In this document: in pieces, positions 33,420 to 41,477 of the stretch
How the letters are laid out: the number at the start of each line of letters is the position of its first letter
How positions within the stretch are numbered: the stretch's first letter is position 1
DNA from: Lactobacillus ultunensis DSM 16047
GTDB lineage: Bacteria > Bacillota > Bacilli > Lactobacillales > Lactobacillaceae
DNA length: 44,266 nucleotides
Direction of reading: 5' to 3'
Assembly: GCF_001436305.1 (NCBI RefSeq)
Contig: NZ_AZFO01000016.1
Location: forward strand, 1-44,266
Position numbers and translations under genes: made by a program
The notes under the pieces: model-generated
Databases searched by the model: none
What the model saw: the letters and a program-made list of their open reading frames with translations, nothing else
What the model was told of the DNA's origin: nothing

Positions 33420-34601
33420 TTATATTCTCTCAATCAATCTTGCAGCATTTGCCTGCATAACTTTTTTCCGCTTACCCAAAAGCATCAAAACCACAACCAG
33501 CATATTAACTACTAAAACCAGTACTGCACCTATCGCTTCAGCATCCCCGTAAAGCGATAAAAATCCAGCACCACCATTACCAACTGAATATGAAACCAGA
33601 TCCAATGTAAAATGCGACAACATTGTTAGCCAGATTTGACCACTGTATAAATACAGAACGGCTAAAAAGCAGCCATAACCGAAAGTGTACAGTACCTCAT
33701 AAAAAATACTGGATGCATTAGCATCAGAATCTAAAAAGTGAGTTAAGTGAAGCAAGCCAAATTGCAGAGCACTGAAGAAAATAGCTATCTGAACTTGAAA
33801 CTTGGAGTTGCGCGCAAGATATAAAAGCAAAACTAGAATCAAATAGCGCTCAGTTTCTTCAAAAATCGCAGCACCGGCACTTCTTAGTACGGTCCACTGA
33901 GTTGGAGCCAAAATACTCAAATTCCAGTTGAAGAACAACTGCTCTGGTACGGTCGCAATGTAAACGTAAGTATTAAAGAATGTGAGCCAAGCAGCAAAAA
34001 GTACTAACAAAATCAAAACTAATACTTGAAAATTCTTTTGTTTCCCAGGAAATACATTCATCTGGGATTTGAAACCCCACTGTTTTAATAAAAGTGGAGT
34101 CAAAATAAGAAAGGCTAGACCAGAGACAACATTTGTTTTTAGTAAATTATCAATAAAATCCACATTCACAGACAGGCTTGTGTTGATACTAGATAGAAGA
34201 ACTAAAAACAAATAAATACTTGTTATAACGCGAAAACATCCGTTTTTAATTTTGCTAAAATCAACTACAACGGTTGGCAATAAATACAGCAATAACAATA
34301 TTAGGTAAACGATAATAATTCCTAATTTTAATGCTGGTAAAAAATGAGTTAGCGAAATAACTAGCCAATTTAGATAATAAGTCAGTAAAACTGGTAAGCA
34401 GATTATTTCTAACGCCAAGTCAATCTTTTTCACCCGTCGGTCTTTAATTAAGAATCTAGCAACGGTTATATACAACAGAATAATATCAAATATAAGTTGA
34501 ATATTTAACTGTTTGTCTACATTCACTAGTAGATATCCTGCTATCAAAATATTGATAATTAACTGAATATTCAGTATCTTATCCCAACTTCTTGCTTTCA
34601 T
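33420..34601 (-). CDS. CPBP family intramembrane protease-like protein
   Basis: A 393-residue polytopic membrane protein with about ten helices. The C-terminal half carries the three CPBP (Abi/Rce1-like) motifs: IFEETERYLIL (paired Glu and Arg; spaced EExxR instead of the more common EExxxR), FSALQFGLLHLTHF and MLSHFTLDLVSY, whose Glu and His residues form the active site. Such proteins act in peptide maturation or bacteriocin self-immunity. ATG at 34601 has AAGGAGGG; an upstream in-frame start lacks one. A strong hairpin terminator lies directly before this ribosome binding site, so expression may depend on readthrough or an internal promoter. Confidence 0.86.
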   Translation of the reverse strand: MKARSWDKILNIQLIINILIAGYLLVNVDKQLNIQLIFDIILLYITVARFLIKDRRVKKIDLALEIICLPVLLTYYLNWLVISLTHFLPALKLGIIIVYLILLLLYLLPTVVVDFSKIKNGCFRVITSIYLFLVLLSSINTSLSVNVDFIDNLLKTNVVSGLAFLILTPLLLKQWGFKSQMNVFPGKQKNFQVLVLILLVLFAAWLTFFNTYVYIATVPEQLFFNWNLSILAPTQWTVLRSAGAAIFEETERYLILVLLLYLARNSKFQVQIAIFFSALQFGLLHLTHFLDSDANASSIFYEVLYTFGYGCFLAVLYLYSGQIWLTMLSHFTLDLVSYSVGNGGAGFLSLYGDAEAIGAVLVLVVNMLVVVLMLLGKRKKVMQANAARLIERI

Positions 34602-34613
34602 ATTTTCCCTCCT

Positions 34614-34643
34614 TATAAAAAAGCATGGTTTCCTTAAACCATG
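34614..34643 (-). terminator. Hairpin terminator in front of the CPBP gene
   Basis: CATGGTTT at 34624-34631 pairs perfectly with AAACCATG at 34636-34643, loop of four, then TTTTTT on the minus strand. It follows the small membrane gene (stop at 34654) and ends 6 to 7 bases before the AAGGAGGG of the next gene. Confidence 0.85.
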
Positions 34644-34653
34644 TTTTCTATCA

Positions 34654-34866
34654 TTACTTTGTCGTTGCTTTCTTTGCTTTAAACTTGATTTCAAATAATT
34701 CCTCAACCATTACTAGCAAAGTGAAGATAATCGCAATTTTGAATTCAATGACAAAAAGCGGAAAGCAAAAAACTAAGGAAAGAAACATGCTGAAAACGTA
34801 GATTGCTTCAATGATCAGCATTCTTTCTTCTATTCTTCTAGCACGTATCCACTTGTTCTCCTTCAT
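34654..34866 (-). CDS. 70-residue membrane protein, unknown
   Basis: ATG at 34866 with AAAGGTGGGA six bases upstream; the longer frame starting at a TTG (34890) runs through that site and is rejected. The product has a charged start (MKENKWIRARRIEERM), two hydrophobic helices (about 16-37 and 41-57) and a basic end (KFKAKKATTK). I do not recognise a family. It lies between a broken Rgg gene and a CPBP protease gene, the kind of setting seen for small immunity or peptide genes, but that is only inference from context. Confidence 0.7.
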   Translation of the reverse strand: MKENKWIRARRIEERMLIIEAIYVFSMFLSLVFCFPLFVIEFKIAIIFTLLVMVEELFEIKFKAKKATTK

Positions 34867-34941
34867 ATTTGGTCCCACCTTTTTGTTCAAAGTTGGTTAG
34901 ACTTTAGCATAATTTTTCAAGAATATCTTCTAGTCTATAAA

Positions 34942-35744
34942 CTACAAATTCCAGTTTTTTACTATATTTGCAAAATTAAGATCTATTAACTCTTGTTTAA
35001 TTTCAATTGCTTGTTCCTTATTTCCTTCAATCAAATTCTTCCCCAGACTACCTAAAAGTTTATAAATCAACAAATGTGGTTCTTTCAGATTCATCATAAA
35101 TAGATACGCTTTATCAATTACAGGTGATTCTATTTTTCTTTGCCAGCAACTGTACAAGTGATCGCAATCCTTTCATCATACTTCTCGGTCTTATCTTTTA
35201 TCCTACTAGCTCCTGTTAACAACATATTCATTAAGTAATTAAGCTGCTCATCTGACAGTACTGGCATTACATTTGTAAATAATCTAATTGCATTAATATT
35301 ACGACTAAGTTCATCATTTTCATCTAATTCCGAGTATATTCGATTAACTATTTCAGGTGATAAATGTTCAATCTTGTTTTCCAAGTACGCAATTCCCACA
35401 ATCACACGTAATTTAAGCACTTCATCATCTAGTTGATTAACCGCTTGCATGTATTGTCGCATTTTAACTACATCATGATTATTAAATGCAAGACAGATAT
35501 TATCTTCCAAAGCTACTTTTTCAATAATCTCACTTGGGGCGTAGGTATCTTTTATTTTTTCGAAAAATTCTTCAATATTAATCTCATGCACAAACAAGAT
35601 CTTTACTAAAGCTTCTGCTCCAATATTACGATTTTCTCGCTCTACCCGAGAATAGAAAGTAGGATCAATAATCCCTTGAGCCATTTTTCGAATTGATAAT
35701 CCTAACCTTAATCTTTCTTCTTTTAAGGCTTCACCGATTTTCAT
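34942..35744 (-). pseudogene. Rgg/MutR-type regulator with C-terminal frameshift
   Basis: The first segment (ATG 35744, ribosome binding site GAGGAG) has a Xre helix-turn-helix (IGEALKEERLRLGLSIRKMAQ and FYSRVERENRNIGAEALVKIL) and most of the helical Rgg domain. It stops early at 35130. The normal C-terminal helices (VIDKAYLFMMNLKEPHLLIYKLLG, IKQELIDLNFANIVKNWNL) continue in another frame to 34942. A single-base change near 35140-35160 would join them into about 268 residues. The truncated form lacks about 70 residues, including the part that forms the dimer cap in Rgg proteins. No short peptide ORF is seen beside it. Confidence 0.8.
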
Positions 35745-35766
35745 ATTTATAACTCCTCGTATGTAC

Positions 35767-35796
35767 AAAAAACGTCCCTGTCTTCTCAGAGACGTT
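35767..35796 (-). terminator. Terminator of rlmH
   Basis: AACGTC (35771-35776) and inner CTG pair with CAG and GACGTT (35791-35796), then TTTTTT on the minus strand. Three bases separate it from the rlmH stop. Confidence 0.85.
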
Positions 35797-35799
35797 CTT

Positions 35800-36279
35800 T
35801 TACTTATGATAAGGACTACCCGAATTAATCATAAACGCACGGTAAATCTGTTCAATCAGTACCACTCGCATCAATTGGTGCGGCATCGTCAACTTGCCAA
35901 AACTAATCAAATCATCACCACGCTTATTCACCGCATCGCTTGTTCCCAAGCTACCACCAATAACAAAAGTGATATCCGAATGGCCATACGTTGCCAGGTC
36001 CTGAATTTCCTTCGCAAATTCCTCACTGCTTCGTTGCTTTCCTTTAATTGCAGTGACGTAAACATATTCTTTATCCTTAATCTTGCTTAAAATTCGCTGA
36101 CCTTCGATTTCCTTTACTTTTTCATCTTCAGCCGCACTGAATTTTTCAGGTGCTTTTTCATCGGGCACCTGTACAATCGATACTTTTGCAAAACGACTAA
36201 GTCGCTTTTTATATTCTGCAATTGCATCTTTAAAATATTTTTCTTTTAACTTTCCAACACAAACAATCTTAATATTCAT
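35800..36279 (-). CDS. rlmH: 23S rRNA pseudouridine-1915 N3-methyltransferase
   Basis: A 159-residue SPOUT-class methyltransferase that modifies pseudouridine 1915 in helix 69 of 23S rRNA on assembled ribosomes. It matches the full family: [20 protein letters not shown] at the start, [18 protein letters not shown], the SAM-binding knot [13 protein letters not shown] (about 103-115) and the C-terminal [30 protein letters not shown]. The long frame to 36450 is not coding; ATG 36279 gives the family N-terminus. No clear ribosome binding site precedes it. A second copy of its first codons and leader lies at 36673-36774. Confidence 0.96.
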   Translation of the reverse strand: MNIKIVCVGKLKEKYFKDAIAEYKKRLSRFAKVSIVQVPDEKAPEKFSAAEDEKVKEIEGQRILSKIKDKEYVYVTAIKGKQRSSEEFAKEIQDLATYGHSDITFVIGGSLGTSDAVNKRGDDLISFGKLTMPHQLMRVVLIEQIYRAFMINSGSPYHK

Positions 36280-36335
36280 ACAGACTAGTTTACTACAAAA
36301 CAACAAATAGTCTTTCACATTCACTAGAAAATAAA
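36234..36335. repeat. Copy A of a 100-bp repeat (rlmH 5' end and leader)
   Basis: Positions 36234-36335 match 36673-36774 at a constant offset of 439 bp with scattered differences. This copy includes the real rlmH start codon (36277-36279) and about 55 bp upstream. Confidence 0.85.
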
Positions 36336-36399
36336 AAAAGACGGTCATAAGACCGCCCACGCTTGGCACGACTAAAGTCATGTAAGCATCCATATTCCT
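36333..36399 (-). ncRNA. Candidate antisense RNA (antitoxin-like), about 67 nt
   Basis: An extended -10 promoter (TGC-TATAAT, minus strand, 36406-36414) would start an RNA near 36399. It ends at a hairpin (36340-36346 with 36351-36357, loop ATAA) followed by seven T (36339-36333). The RNA contains the complement of blocks AAGTCATGT, ATCCATATTCCT and AATTT. These same blocks occur in direct orientation around the ribosome binding site and first codons of the ORF at 36494. It could pair in trans with that mRNA. A coding frame runs across it, but it passes through the terminator and is not thought real. Confidence 0.55.
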
Positions 36400-36405
36400 C
36401 AATTT
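36365..36405. repeat. Direct repeat DR1 (in the antisense RNA)
   Basis: GGC...AAGTCATGT...ATCCATATTCCT-C-AATTT at 36365-36405 is repeated at 36484-36521 with small gaps. DR1 lies within the candidate antisense RNA. Confidence 0.7.
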
Positions 36406-36478
36406 ATTATAGCACGAACATGATAAAATAGAAATTGCATGACTATCCATGCTTAATTTTCCCTATTAGATGGGCGGG

Positions 36479-36521
36479 AAGGAGGCAAGTCATGTGAATA
36501 ACGTATCCATATTCCTAATTT
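36479..36521. repeat. Direct repeat DR2 (ribosome binding site of the small ORF)
   Basis: Contains AAGGAGG (36479-36485), AAGTCATGT, ATCCATATTCCT and AATTT, the same blocks as DR1. It covers the start of the 29-residue ORF, so RNA pairing here would block translation. Confidence 0.7.
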
Positions 36522-36583
36522 GCGTTCTGTTGCATGAGCTTCATTTAGTGCTTCATGAACTAAATAATTTGCTCGATAAATAA
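36494..36583 (+). CDS. 29-residue small peptide, candidate toxin of a type I-like module
   Basis: A GTG start (36494) lies eight bases after a near-perfect AAGGAGG; TAA at 36581. The peptide has a hydrophobic first half (NNVSIFLICVLLHEL) and an amphipathic second half (HLVLHELNNLLDK), a plausible small membrane-active peptide. A terminator follows at 36607. It is not a clear match to the Fst family. Support rests on the ribosome binding site, the terminator and the repeat shared with the antisense RNA; the reading frame itself is short enough to arise by chance. Confidence 0.42.
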   Translation: MNNVSIFLICVLLHELHLVLHELNNLLDK

Positions 36584-36606
36584 TTAGCGGCAACAAACGT
36601 GACCAA

Positions 36607-36641
36607 AGTCATCGGTAATTGTAGAGTCGATGGCTTTTTTT
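36607..36641 (+). terminator. Terminator of the small-peptide transcript
   Basis: AGTCATCG (36607-36614) pairs with CGATGGCT (36628-36635) with one G-T pair, then TTTTTTT. The sequence before it (ACGTGACCAAAGTCAT) resembles part of DR1. Confidence 0.82.
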
Positions 36642-36672
36642 GACTGTTCCTGCACGTTTTAAATCTTCAATT

Positions 36673-36774
36673 TACAAATATTTTTTAACTTTCCAACACA
36701 AACAATCTTAATATTCATAAGAACTAGTTTACTACAAAAATAGCCAATAGTTTTCCACATTCTCCAGAAAACAA
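36673..36774. repeat. Copy B of the rlmH 5' repeat (relic start)
   Basis: A diverged copy of rlmH codons 1-12 and its leader; a relic ATG lies at 36716-36718 on the minus strand and the frame stops after 19 codons. It contains a TTTTCCACA box (36751-36759) that copy A has lost. Confidence 0.85.
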
Positions 36775-37038
36775 AATCTATATTTTGTGGTATCATTTTA
36801 ATTATGCTCAACAGATTGTGGCTCATAAATTTCTAAAATTTTTTCTAAAAAACTTACCCACGTTTTAAATTTAGAGGGCTTTTTTCACAAACTTTATTCA
36901 ATTTTTATTGATATATCAACTTGAACATTCGTTTTAACAAATAAATTTCACTAAATATTTCAACAATTTTGAATATTTTTCCACAAGTGAATAAAGCTAT
37001 GATTACACAGTTATGCACAATCCACAAAGTTATCCACA
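36751..37038. promoter_or_regulatory. AT-rich gap with DnaA-box-like sites
   Basis: The gene-free stretch 36775-37113 is very AT-rich. It has an exact DnaA box TTATCCACA at 37030-37038, and one-mismatch boxes TTATGCACA (37011-37019) and TTTTCCACA (36977-36985), all in the same direction, plus TTTTCCACA at 36751-36759. The tight group at 36977-37038 could bind DnaA. No ORF of note is seen. Confidence 0.55.
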
Positions 37039-37113
37039 TTTATCAGCAGGTGCATATCTATTTGACAACTTACAAAGCCGAACTTTCTGCTGTTACACAC
37101 TTAAATAGTTAAT

Positions 37114-37157
37114 AAAAAGGCTATATCTACGTCTAAAGCGCATGATATAGCCTTTTT
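37114..37157. terminator. Terminator of htrA
   Basis: A perfect 14-bp stem (37114-37127 with 37144-37157) with A and T tracts on the two sides, 28 bp past the htrA stop at 37186. Confidence 0.9.
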
Positions 37158-37185
37158 CTAGCTTGTAAACTTTTTTCTTTACTTA

Positions 37186-38421
37186 TTAGTTACCTTCCAA
37201 CTTAACCTTTAAGTTGATATCTCTACCATTTCTGTTCACGGTTACATTGACGGTATCACCGACTTTGTGACTGTACAAAATACTGTGTAACGATGCCACG
37301 TCTTCGACTTTCTTGCCGTCAACCTTGGTAATTACATCTCCGCTTCTCATACCTGCATTAGCAGCTGAATCACTCTTATTTACAGAAGCAACGTAAATAC
37401 CATCTTTCAAGTTAGACTTGATCTTCAAACGACTTCTGTAGCCTTCTGGAATACCTTGCAATGCAATTACTCTTACGCCAAGTTGTGGACGAGTAATCTT
37501 ACCCTTCTTAACAAGTTCATTAACAATTGTTACTACTTCATTTGATGGAATAGCGAAGCCCATCCCTTCAACAGAAGTACCATCACTAGATTGTGCCAAT
37601 TTCATTGAGTTAATTCCGATAACCTGACCTGCAGAGTTAACTAAAGCACCACCTGAGTTACCAGGGTTGATAGCTGCATCAGTTTGGATAACTGTTTGTT
37701 GATTGCCTGATGAAGTTGCAATCATTCTAGCAGGTGCTGAAACGATCCCTTGAGTTACCGTAGAAGCGTATTCACTACCAAGTGGCGAACCTACAGCAAT
37801 AACCGTTTGGCCAGCCTGTAAGCTTTTAGAATCGCCAAATTTAGCCGTTTGAGTAACATACTTGGCATCAATTGATAAAACAGCCAAGTCAGTCGTACTA
37901 TCCTTACCAACAACTTTAGCATTCACAGTTTTACCATTAGCGAGTTGAACTTGAACAGCATCACTACCTGAAATAACGTGATTGTTAGTAACAACATAAC
38001 CTTTGTCATTTGACTTCATATAGACAACGCCAGAACCTTCACTATAAGTTTCTAACTTAGAATTCTTACTTGAAGAGTTGTCATCATCATCGCCAAATAA
38101 GCTACTATAGAGTGAATTTGTTCCACCTGCGGATGATTGACGCTTTAAGTTAATTACGGACACTACAGCGCCCTTAACGTCGTTATAAGCGGTGGTCATT
38201 GTACCGCTAGTCTTAGCACTTTTTTCTGAAACCTTACTATTACTTGAAGATATACTAGTTTGAGCAGCATTATTAACAGATGCATTATTCATTTGATCAG
38301 CTGCATAATATGAAACTCCACCACCAACAAGTCCACCAACTACACCAACGATAGCTGCAGTGGCGACAATTTTACTGTTACTATTTTTTCTTTTAGGTAT
38401 TTGATTATTATTTTCTATCAT
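37186..38421 (-). CDS. htrA: HtrA-type membrane-anchored serine protease
   Basis: Degrades misfolded exported proteins at the cell surface. The 411-residue protein has a short cytoplasmic start, one transmembrane helix (about 20-42), a Ser/Asn-rich linker, a trypsin-like domain with the triad His (VTNNHVIS, about 147), Asp (TTDLAVLS, about 177) and Ser (GNSGGAL, about 256), and one C-terminal PDZ domain (about 315-405: PQLGVRVI, DGIYVASV, GDVITKVDGKKV). ATG with a GAGGGGAG site. It follows walJ after 79 bp, which holds a TAAAAT -10 candidate near 38443-38448, so it may also have its own promoter. Confidence 0.97.
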   Translation of the reverse strand: MIENNNQIPKRKNSNSKIVATAAIVGVVGGLVGGGVSYYAADQMNNASVNNAAQTSISSSNSKVSEKSAKTSGTMTTAYNDVKGAVVSVINLKRQSSAGGTNSLYSSLFGDDDDNSSSKNSKLETYSEGSGVVYMKSNDKGYVVTNNHVISGSDAVQVQLANGKTVNAKVVGKDSTTDLAVLSIDAKYVTQTAKFGDSKSLQAGQTVIAVGSPLGSEYASTVTQGIVSAPARMIATSSGNQQTVIQTDAAINPGNSGGALVNSAGQVIGINSMKLAQSSDGTSVEGMGFAIPSNEVVTIVNELVKKGKITRPQLGVRVIALQGIPEGYRSRLKIKSNLKDGIYVASVNKSDSAANAGMRSGDVITKVDGKKVEDVASLHSILYSHKVGDTVNVTVNRNGRDINLKVKLEGN

Positions 38422-38500
38422 ACGTCAATTTCTCCCCTCATAATGATTTTATCATACCGATCAAATTTGAACTTTATATGAAAAAAAGGTGCTGAAAATA

Positions 38501-39289
38501 CTAAATTTCAACTAATTTTGTTGGTTTAGTTGGCTCAGTATCAATTATTTTAATGTTATCGTCTAAATTTACATCCCCCTCAACCAACACTTCTTTCGCC
38601 GTTTCACGTGCTAAATATTCAGTATTATTATGTTGGCTGCGATGAGCTAAAAAGATATGTTTCGTCTTCGGCGTAACTACATCTACCAAAGCTTGGGCTG
38701 CCTCATCATTAGACAAATGGCCCACATCCGATAAGATTCTCTGCTTCAATGGCCAAGAATAAGGACCATCTCGCAACATCATCGTGTCATAATTGAACTC
38801 CATCATGTAGGCATCTGCATCTTCAATAGTACCTTCAACCTCTTCAGATACATAGTCAGTATCTGTCAAAAAAGCAACTCTTTTACCACCACTGGTAAAA
38901 ATATAGTATTGAGGTTCAGCTGCATCATGGCTCGTAGCAAAAGCCGTAACATCTAAATCACCAAAAGTTTTAGTCTGACCCGGTTCAATTGTATTGATCT
39001 GTTCTGCTGGCAATTTGCCAATTTTTTGCGTATCTAATAAATATTGCCAAGTACCACTATTAGCAAATGCATCGATCTTAGGGTAACGGCGCATCAATAC
39101 ACCTAAGCCACCACTATGATCCGTGTGATCATGACTTAAAAAGGCCATATCAATATCATTAATATTTACACCAACCTCAGCCAGCAATTCTTTTATCTTT
39201 TTACCAGAAAGGCCAGCATCCATAAGGATCTTGTGCTGGCCTGTCATAATTAAACTTGTATTGCCGGTTGAACCGCTCGCTACCTTCAT
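38501..39289 (-). CDS. walJ: Metallo-beta-lactamase-fold hydrolase WalJ (YycJ/VicX)
   Basis: A 262-residue metallo-beta-lactamase-fold protein that accompanies the WalRK system and has been linked to coordination of cell division, replication and competence. Metal ligands are visible: SHDHTDHSGG (about 52-61), a further His in SHDAAEPQ, Asp in FLTDTDYVSE and His in LAHRS near the end. The start MKVASGSTGNTSLI matches the family N-terminus. GAAAGGAAAAGA precedes the ATG. It is 11 bp after yycI, in the conserved wal gene order. Confidence 0.94.
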   Translation of the reverse strand: MKVASGSTGNTSLIMTGQHKILMDAGLSGKKIKELLAEVGVNINDIDMAFLSHDHTDHSGGLGVLMRRYPKIDAFANSGTWQYLLDTQKIGKLPAEQINTIEPGQTKTFGDLDVTAFATSHDAAEPQYYIFTSGGKRVAFLTDTDYVSEEVEGTIEDADAYMMEFNYDTMMLRDGPYSWPLKQRILSDVGHLSNDEAAQALVDVVTPKTKHIFLAHRSQHNNTEYLARETAKEVLVEGDVNLDDNIKIIDTEPTKPTKLVEI

Positions 39290-39300
39290 TCTTTTCCTTT

Positions 39301-40125
39301 CTACTTTTCCACGTTATAAACACTCGACTGCAGCATTTGCGCTGTATATGCGTTAACTCTCTTTAACGTAATATTCTTCGTCGTTTTATTTTCTACCCAA
39401 ACCAACCAAGTTGGCAATAAAATCGTACTGCCTCTAACTTCAGTTAATTTAGAATAGCCTAATTTAATTTGTGTTACCCGCGAATTGTTGGTTAACTCGC
39501 GATCTGTGTACATTGCTTGAATAGCCCGCCATGCACTAATCGTTGACTGCAATTCTCTTACCGGACTTGCTTGACCCATATAAGTCTCTGTATAATTAGT
39601 AATTTGATCATCTTTTACATTGATATTCAATTGAGCAGAATTGGCATAAATTTCACCATAATCAGACGTCTGCACAAAAACATAGTTATCTGAACTCGAC
39701 ATATCTGGTTCATATTTAAATGCTTTACCATAAGGTACATTTTTAGCATCATTCTTAAACTCAATTACTTGTTTCAAAGCTTTCTTGGAATCTTTATCCA
39801 AAATCGTTTCTAATTTTGGTGTCGCATAAAGTATATTATCCGTCTTAGAATAATGCGCATCAACATTGGTTAAAACACTCACTTTAGAAGACAAATAATC
39901 GCGATTTTTAGTAGCTAAATAGTAGCCAGATGCTGGCGTGTTGGAAATTTCCGCTGGCAAATCAATGTTGTCAGATTTCATTTCCGAACGAACATTAGCC
40001 ACGCTCTGCGTAGTAGTATCCGCATTACTCAAGCTAACAGGGGAACGCAAGATTTCAATTCCTAAATAAATATCAATCAACAAGAAGACGATGAAAAATA
40101 GCCATTCTATCCGTTTATGATCCAT
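39301..40125 (-). CDS. yycI: WalRK auxiliary protein YycI (WalI)
   Basis: A 274-residue bitopic membrane protein: short cytoplasmic start MDHKRIEWLFF, one transmembrane helix (about 9-28), and an extracytoplasmic domain ending in the YycI-type fold (RVTQIKLGYSKLTEVRGSTILLPTWLVWVE). With YycH it binds the WalK transmembrane region and tunes its activity. The ribosome binding site GGAGGGGG lies inside the end of yycH, two bases separate the genes, and translation is coupled. Confidence 0.93.
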   Translation of the reverse strand: MDHKRIEWLFFIVFLLIDIYLGIEILRSPVSLSNADTTTQSVANVRSEMKSDNIDLPAEISNTPASGYYLATKNRDYLSSKVSVLTNVDAHYSKTDNILYATPKLETILDKDSKKALKQVIEFKNDAKNVPYGKAFKYEPDMSSSDNYVFVQTSDYGEIYANSAQLNINVKDDQITNYTETYMGQASPVRELQSTISAWRAIQAMYTDRELTNNSRVTQIKLGYSKLTEVRGSTILLPTWLVWVENKTTKNITLKRVNAYTAQMLQSSVYNVEK

Positions 40126-40127
40126 TT

Positions 40128-41477
40128 TTATTTTCCCCCTCCATTGTCAACTGATTCATTGAATTTACGATAAGCAACTAAATCTTGCTTTTCCCATTCA
40201 CCAACGCTTTTCCATTCATCGTAAGCTTTTACGTAATAAGTTGGAATCAAATTAATCAAACTATGATGACTATTATCTTTTTCCATCTTAAAGCCCACAA
40301 TAATTCGTTGAATGTCATCTTCCTTTAAACCATGAGCGGATAATTCTTCAATAACATCATTCGTAGGCTTCAATTCCTTGGTTTGACCATCAAATGGGAT
40401 CGGGATCTGGAAATTGATGCTGTTGAAAGCTACATTAATAGAATCTGTTGAGAAAGTAGTTTTAACTTGCATATCATGTTGATTCAAAAATACAGGAATA
40501 CCTTCAATATAGTTCAGATAACCCACATCAGATCCATCTGCATCAAAGAAATGCAAATCTTGTTCTGTTAGCCCAAGTTGATGAACATAGTAAACACTAT
40601 CTAACAAACGGTTGGTTGCAGAAGGAATTTTATTCTTCTCAAAATGGGTATACATATAATTGTGATTACTTGACTTAGGCTCAGGAACTTTCAATCTTGT
40701 ATAGTAGTTGAGTAAATAAACTGTTTGACCATCTTTGTTAGTCTTACTCGTTACACCAGAAGTTCCTAACAAACGTGAAACAAAGTATGAGTATGATTGA
40801 TGGTCAATTAAGTAACTATAAACTTTGCTATTAATGGCCTTACTATAGAAAGGTGAATACCCTTCTTTTAATCGAACTAAACGTACTGGATTCTTGCTCT
40901 TCGCATTTTGAGCGTATTTACGAAGCTTATTAAAGTTGGCACCATTGATTTTGACTTGATAAATTTCATTAGTCTGATCATTACCAAAATAAATCCAATG
41001 ATTTGAATTTGAAACAAAGAAGCGGTTAAACTCACGTTTATTTGTACTTAAATTATTCAAACGATTAAACAAAGAGAATGTAATCTCATCTGGGTAAACT
41101 AATTGAACATATTTAGGACTATTCAAATATTCCTCATATTTTACTTTAGTTTTTACAATCTTTTTAATCCTGTCAACCGCATTAGCCTTCTTAATTTCCT
41201 TAGTAAATTCCAAAGTTAGATTGTTCTTAGAATCATATAATTGGCATACGTTGCCATCAGAAAAGCCAAACGAAGTTGTTGGGATGTACAAATCATAAAG
41301 AGATTTAGCACTACGATTACGAACCTGTTCTTTAGTAGTATTGCTTTGATTTTGCCCAATATTACTAAAGCGCTGATCACTCGTCATAATAAAAATCCAT
41401 AAAACAATAGATAGAACTATAACGATTAATGTGCCTAAACCTAAGAAGAATTCACCGAATTTGAATTTAAACTTCAT
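40128..41477 (-). CDS. yycH: WalRK auxiliary protein YycH (WalH)
   Basis: A 449-residue bitopic protein with a basic start (MKFKFKFGEFF), one transmembrane helix (about 12-34) and a large extracytoplasmic domain with the YycH pattern (SAKSLYDLYIPTTSFGF, then YIEGIPVFLN and VGFKMEKD). An ATG at 41486 sits directly against the GGAGG; the ATG at 41477, nine bases from it, is the better start. The gene overlaps the end of walK, so it is coupled to the kinase it regulates. Confidence 0.93.
   Translation of the reverse strand: MKFKFKFGEFFLGLGTLIVIVLSIVLWIFIMTSDQRFSNIGQNQSNTTKEQVRNRSAKSLYDLYIPTTSFGFSDGNVCQLYDSKNNLTLEFTKEIKKANAVDRIKKIVKTKVKYEEYLNSPKYVQLVYPDEITFSLFNRLNNLSTNKREFNRFFVSNSNHWIYFGNDQTNEIYQVKINGANFNKLRKYAQNAKSKNPVRLVRLKEGYSPFYSKAINSKVYSYLIDHQSYSYFVSRLLGTSGVTSKTNKDGQTVYLLNYYTRLKVPEPKSSNHNYMYTHFEKNKIPSATNRLLDSVYYVHQLGLTEQDLHFFDADGSDVGYLNYIEGIPVFLNQHDMQVKTTFSTDSINVAFNSINFQIPIPFDGQTKELKPTNDVIEELSAHGLKEDDIQRIIVGFKMEKDNSHHSLINLIPTYYVKAYDEWKSVGEWEKQDLVAYRKFNESVDNGGGK

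Noticed and set aside
36333-36420. A 36-residue minus-strand peptide (MDAYMTLVV...) as an Fst-like toxin
   Set aside because: It has a loose P-V-G resemblance to Fst toxins, but its frame runs through the terminator hairpin and T run, so most transcripts would not contain it. The RNA is more likely noncoding.
36280-36450. N-terminal extension of the rlmH reading frame by 57 codons
   Set aside because: RlmH proteins start at MNIKIV, and the extension runs through a promoter and a terminator. It is open only by chance.
36234-36774. Insertion sequence
   Set aside because: No transposase and no terminal inverted repeats; the flanks are direct copies of the rlmH start.
36775-37113. Full replication origin
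   Set aside because: There are DnaA boxes and AT-rich DNA, but no dnaA or dnaN nearby and no repeated AT 13-mers that I can identify, so only a DnaA-binding site is proposed.
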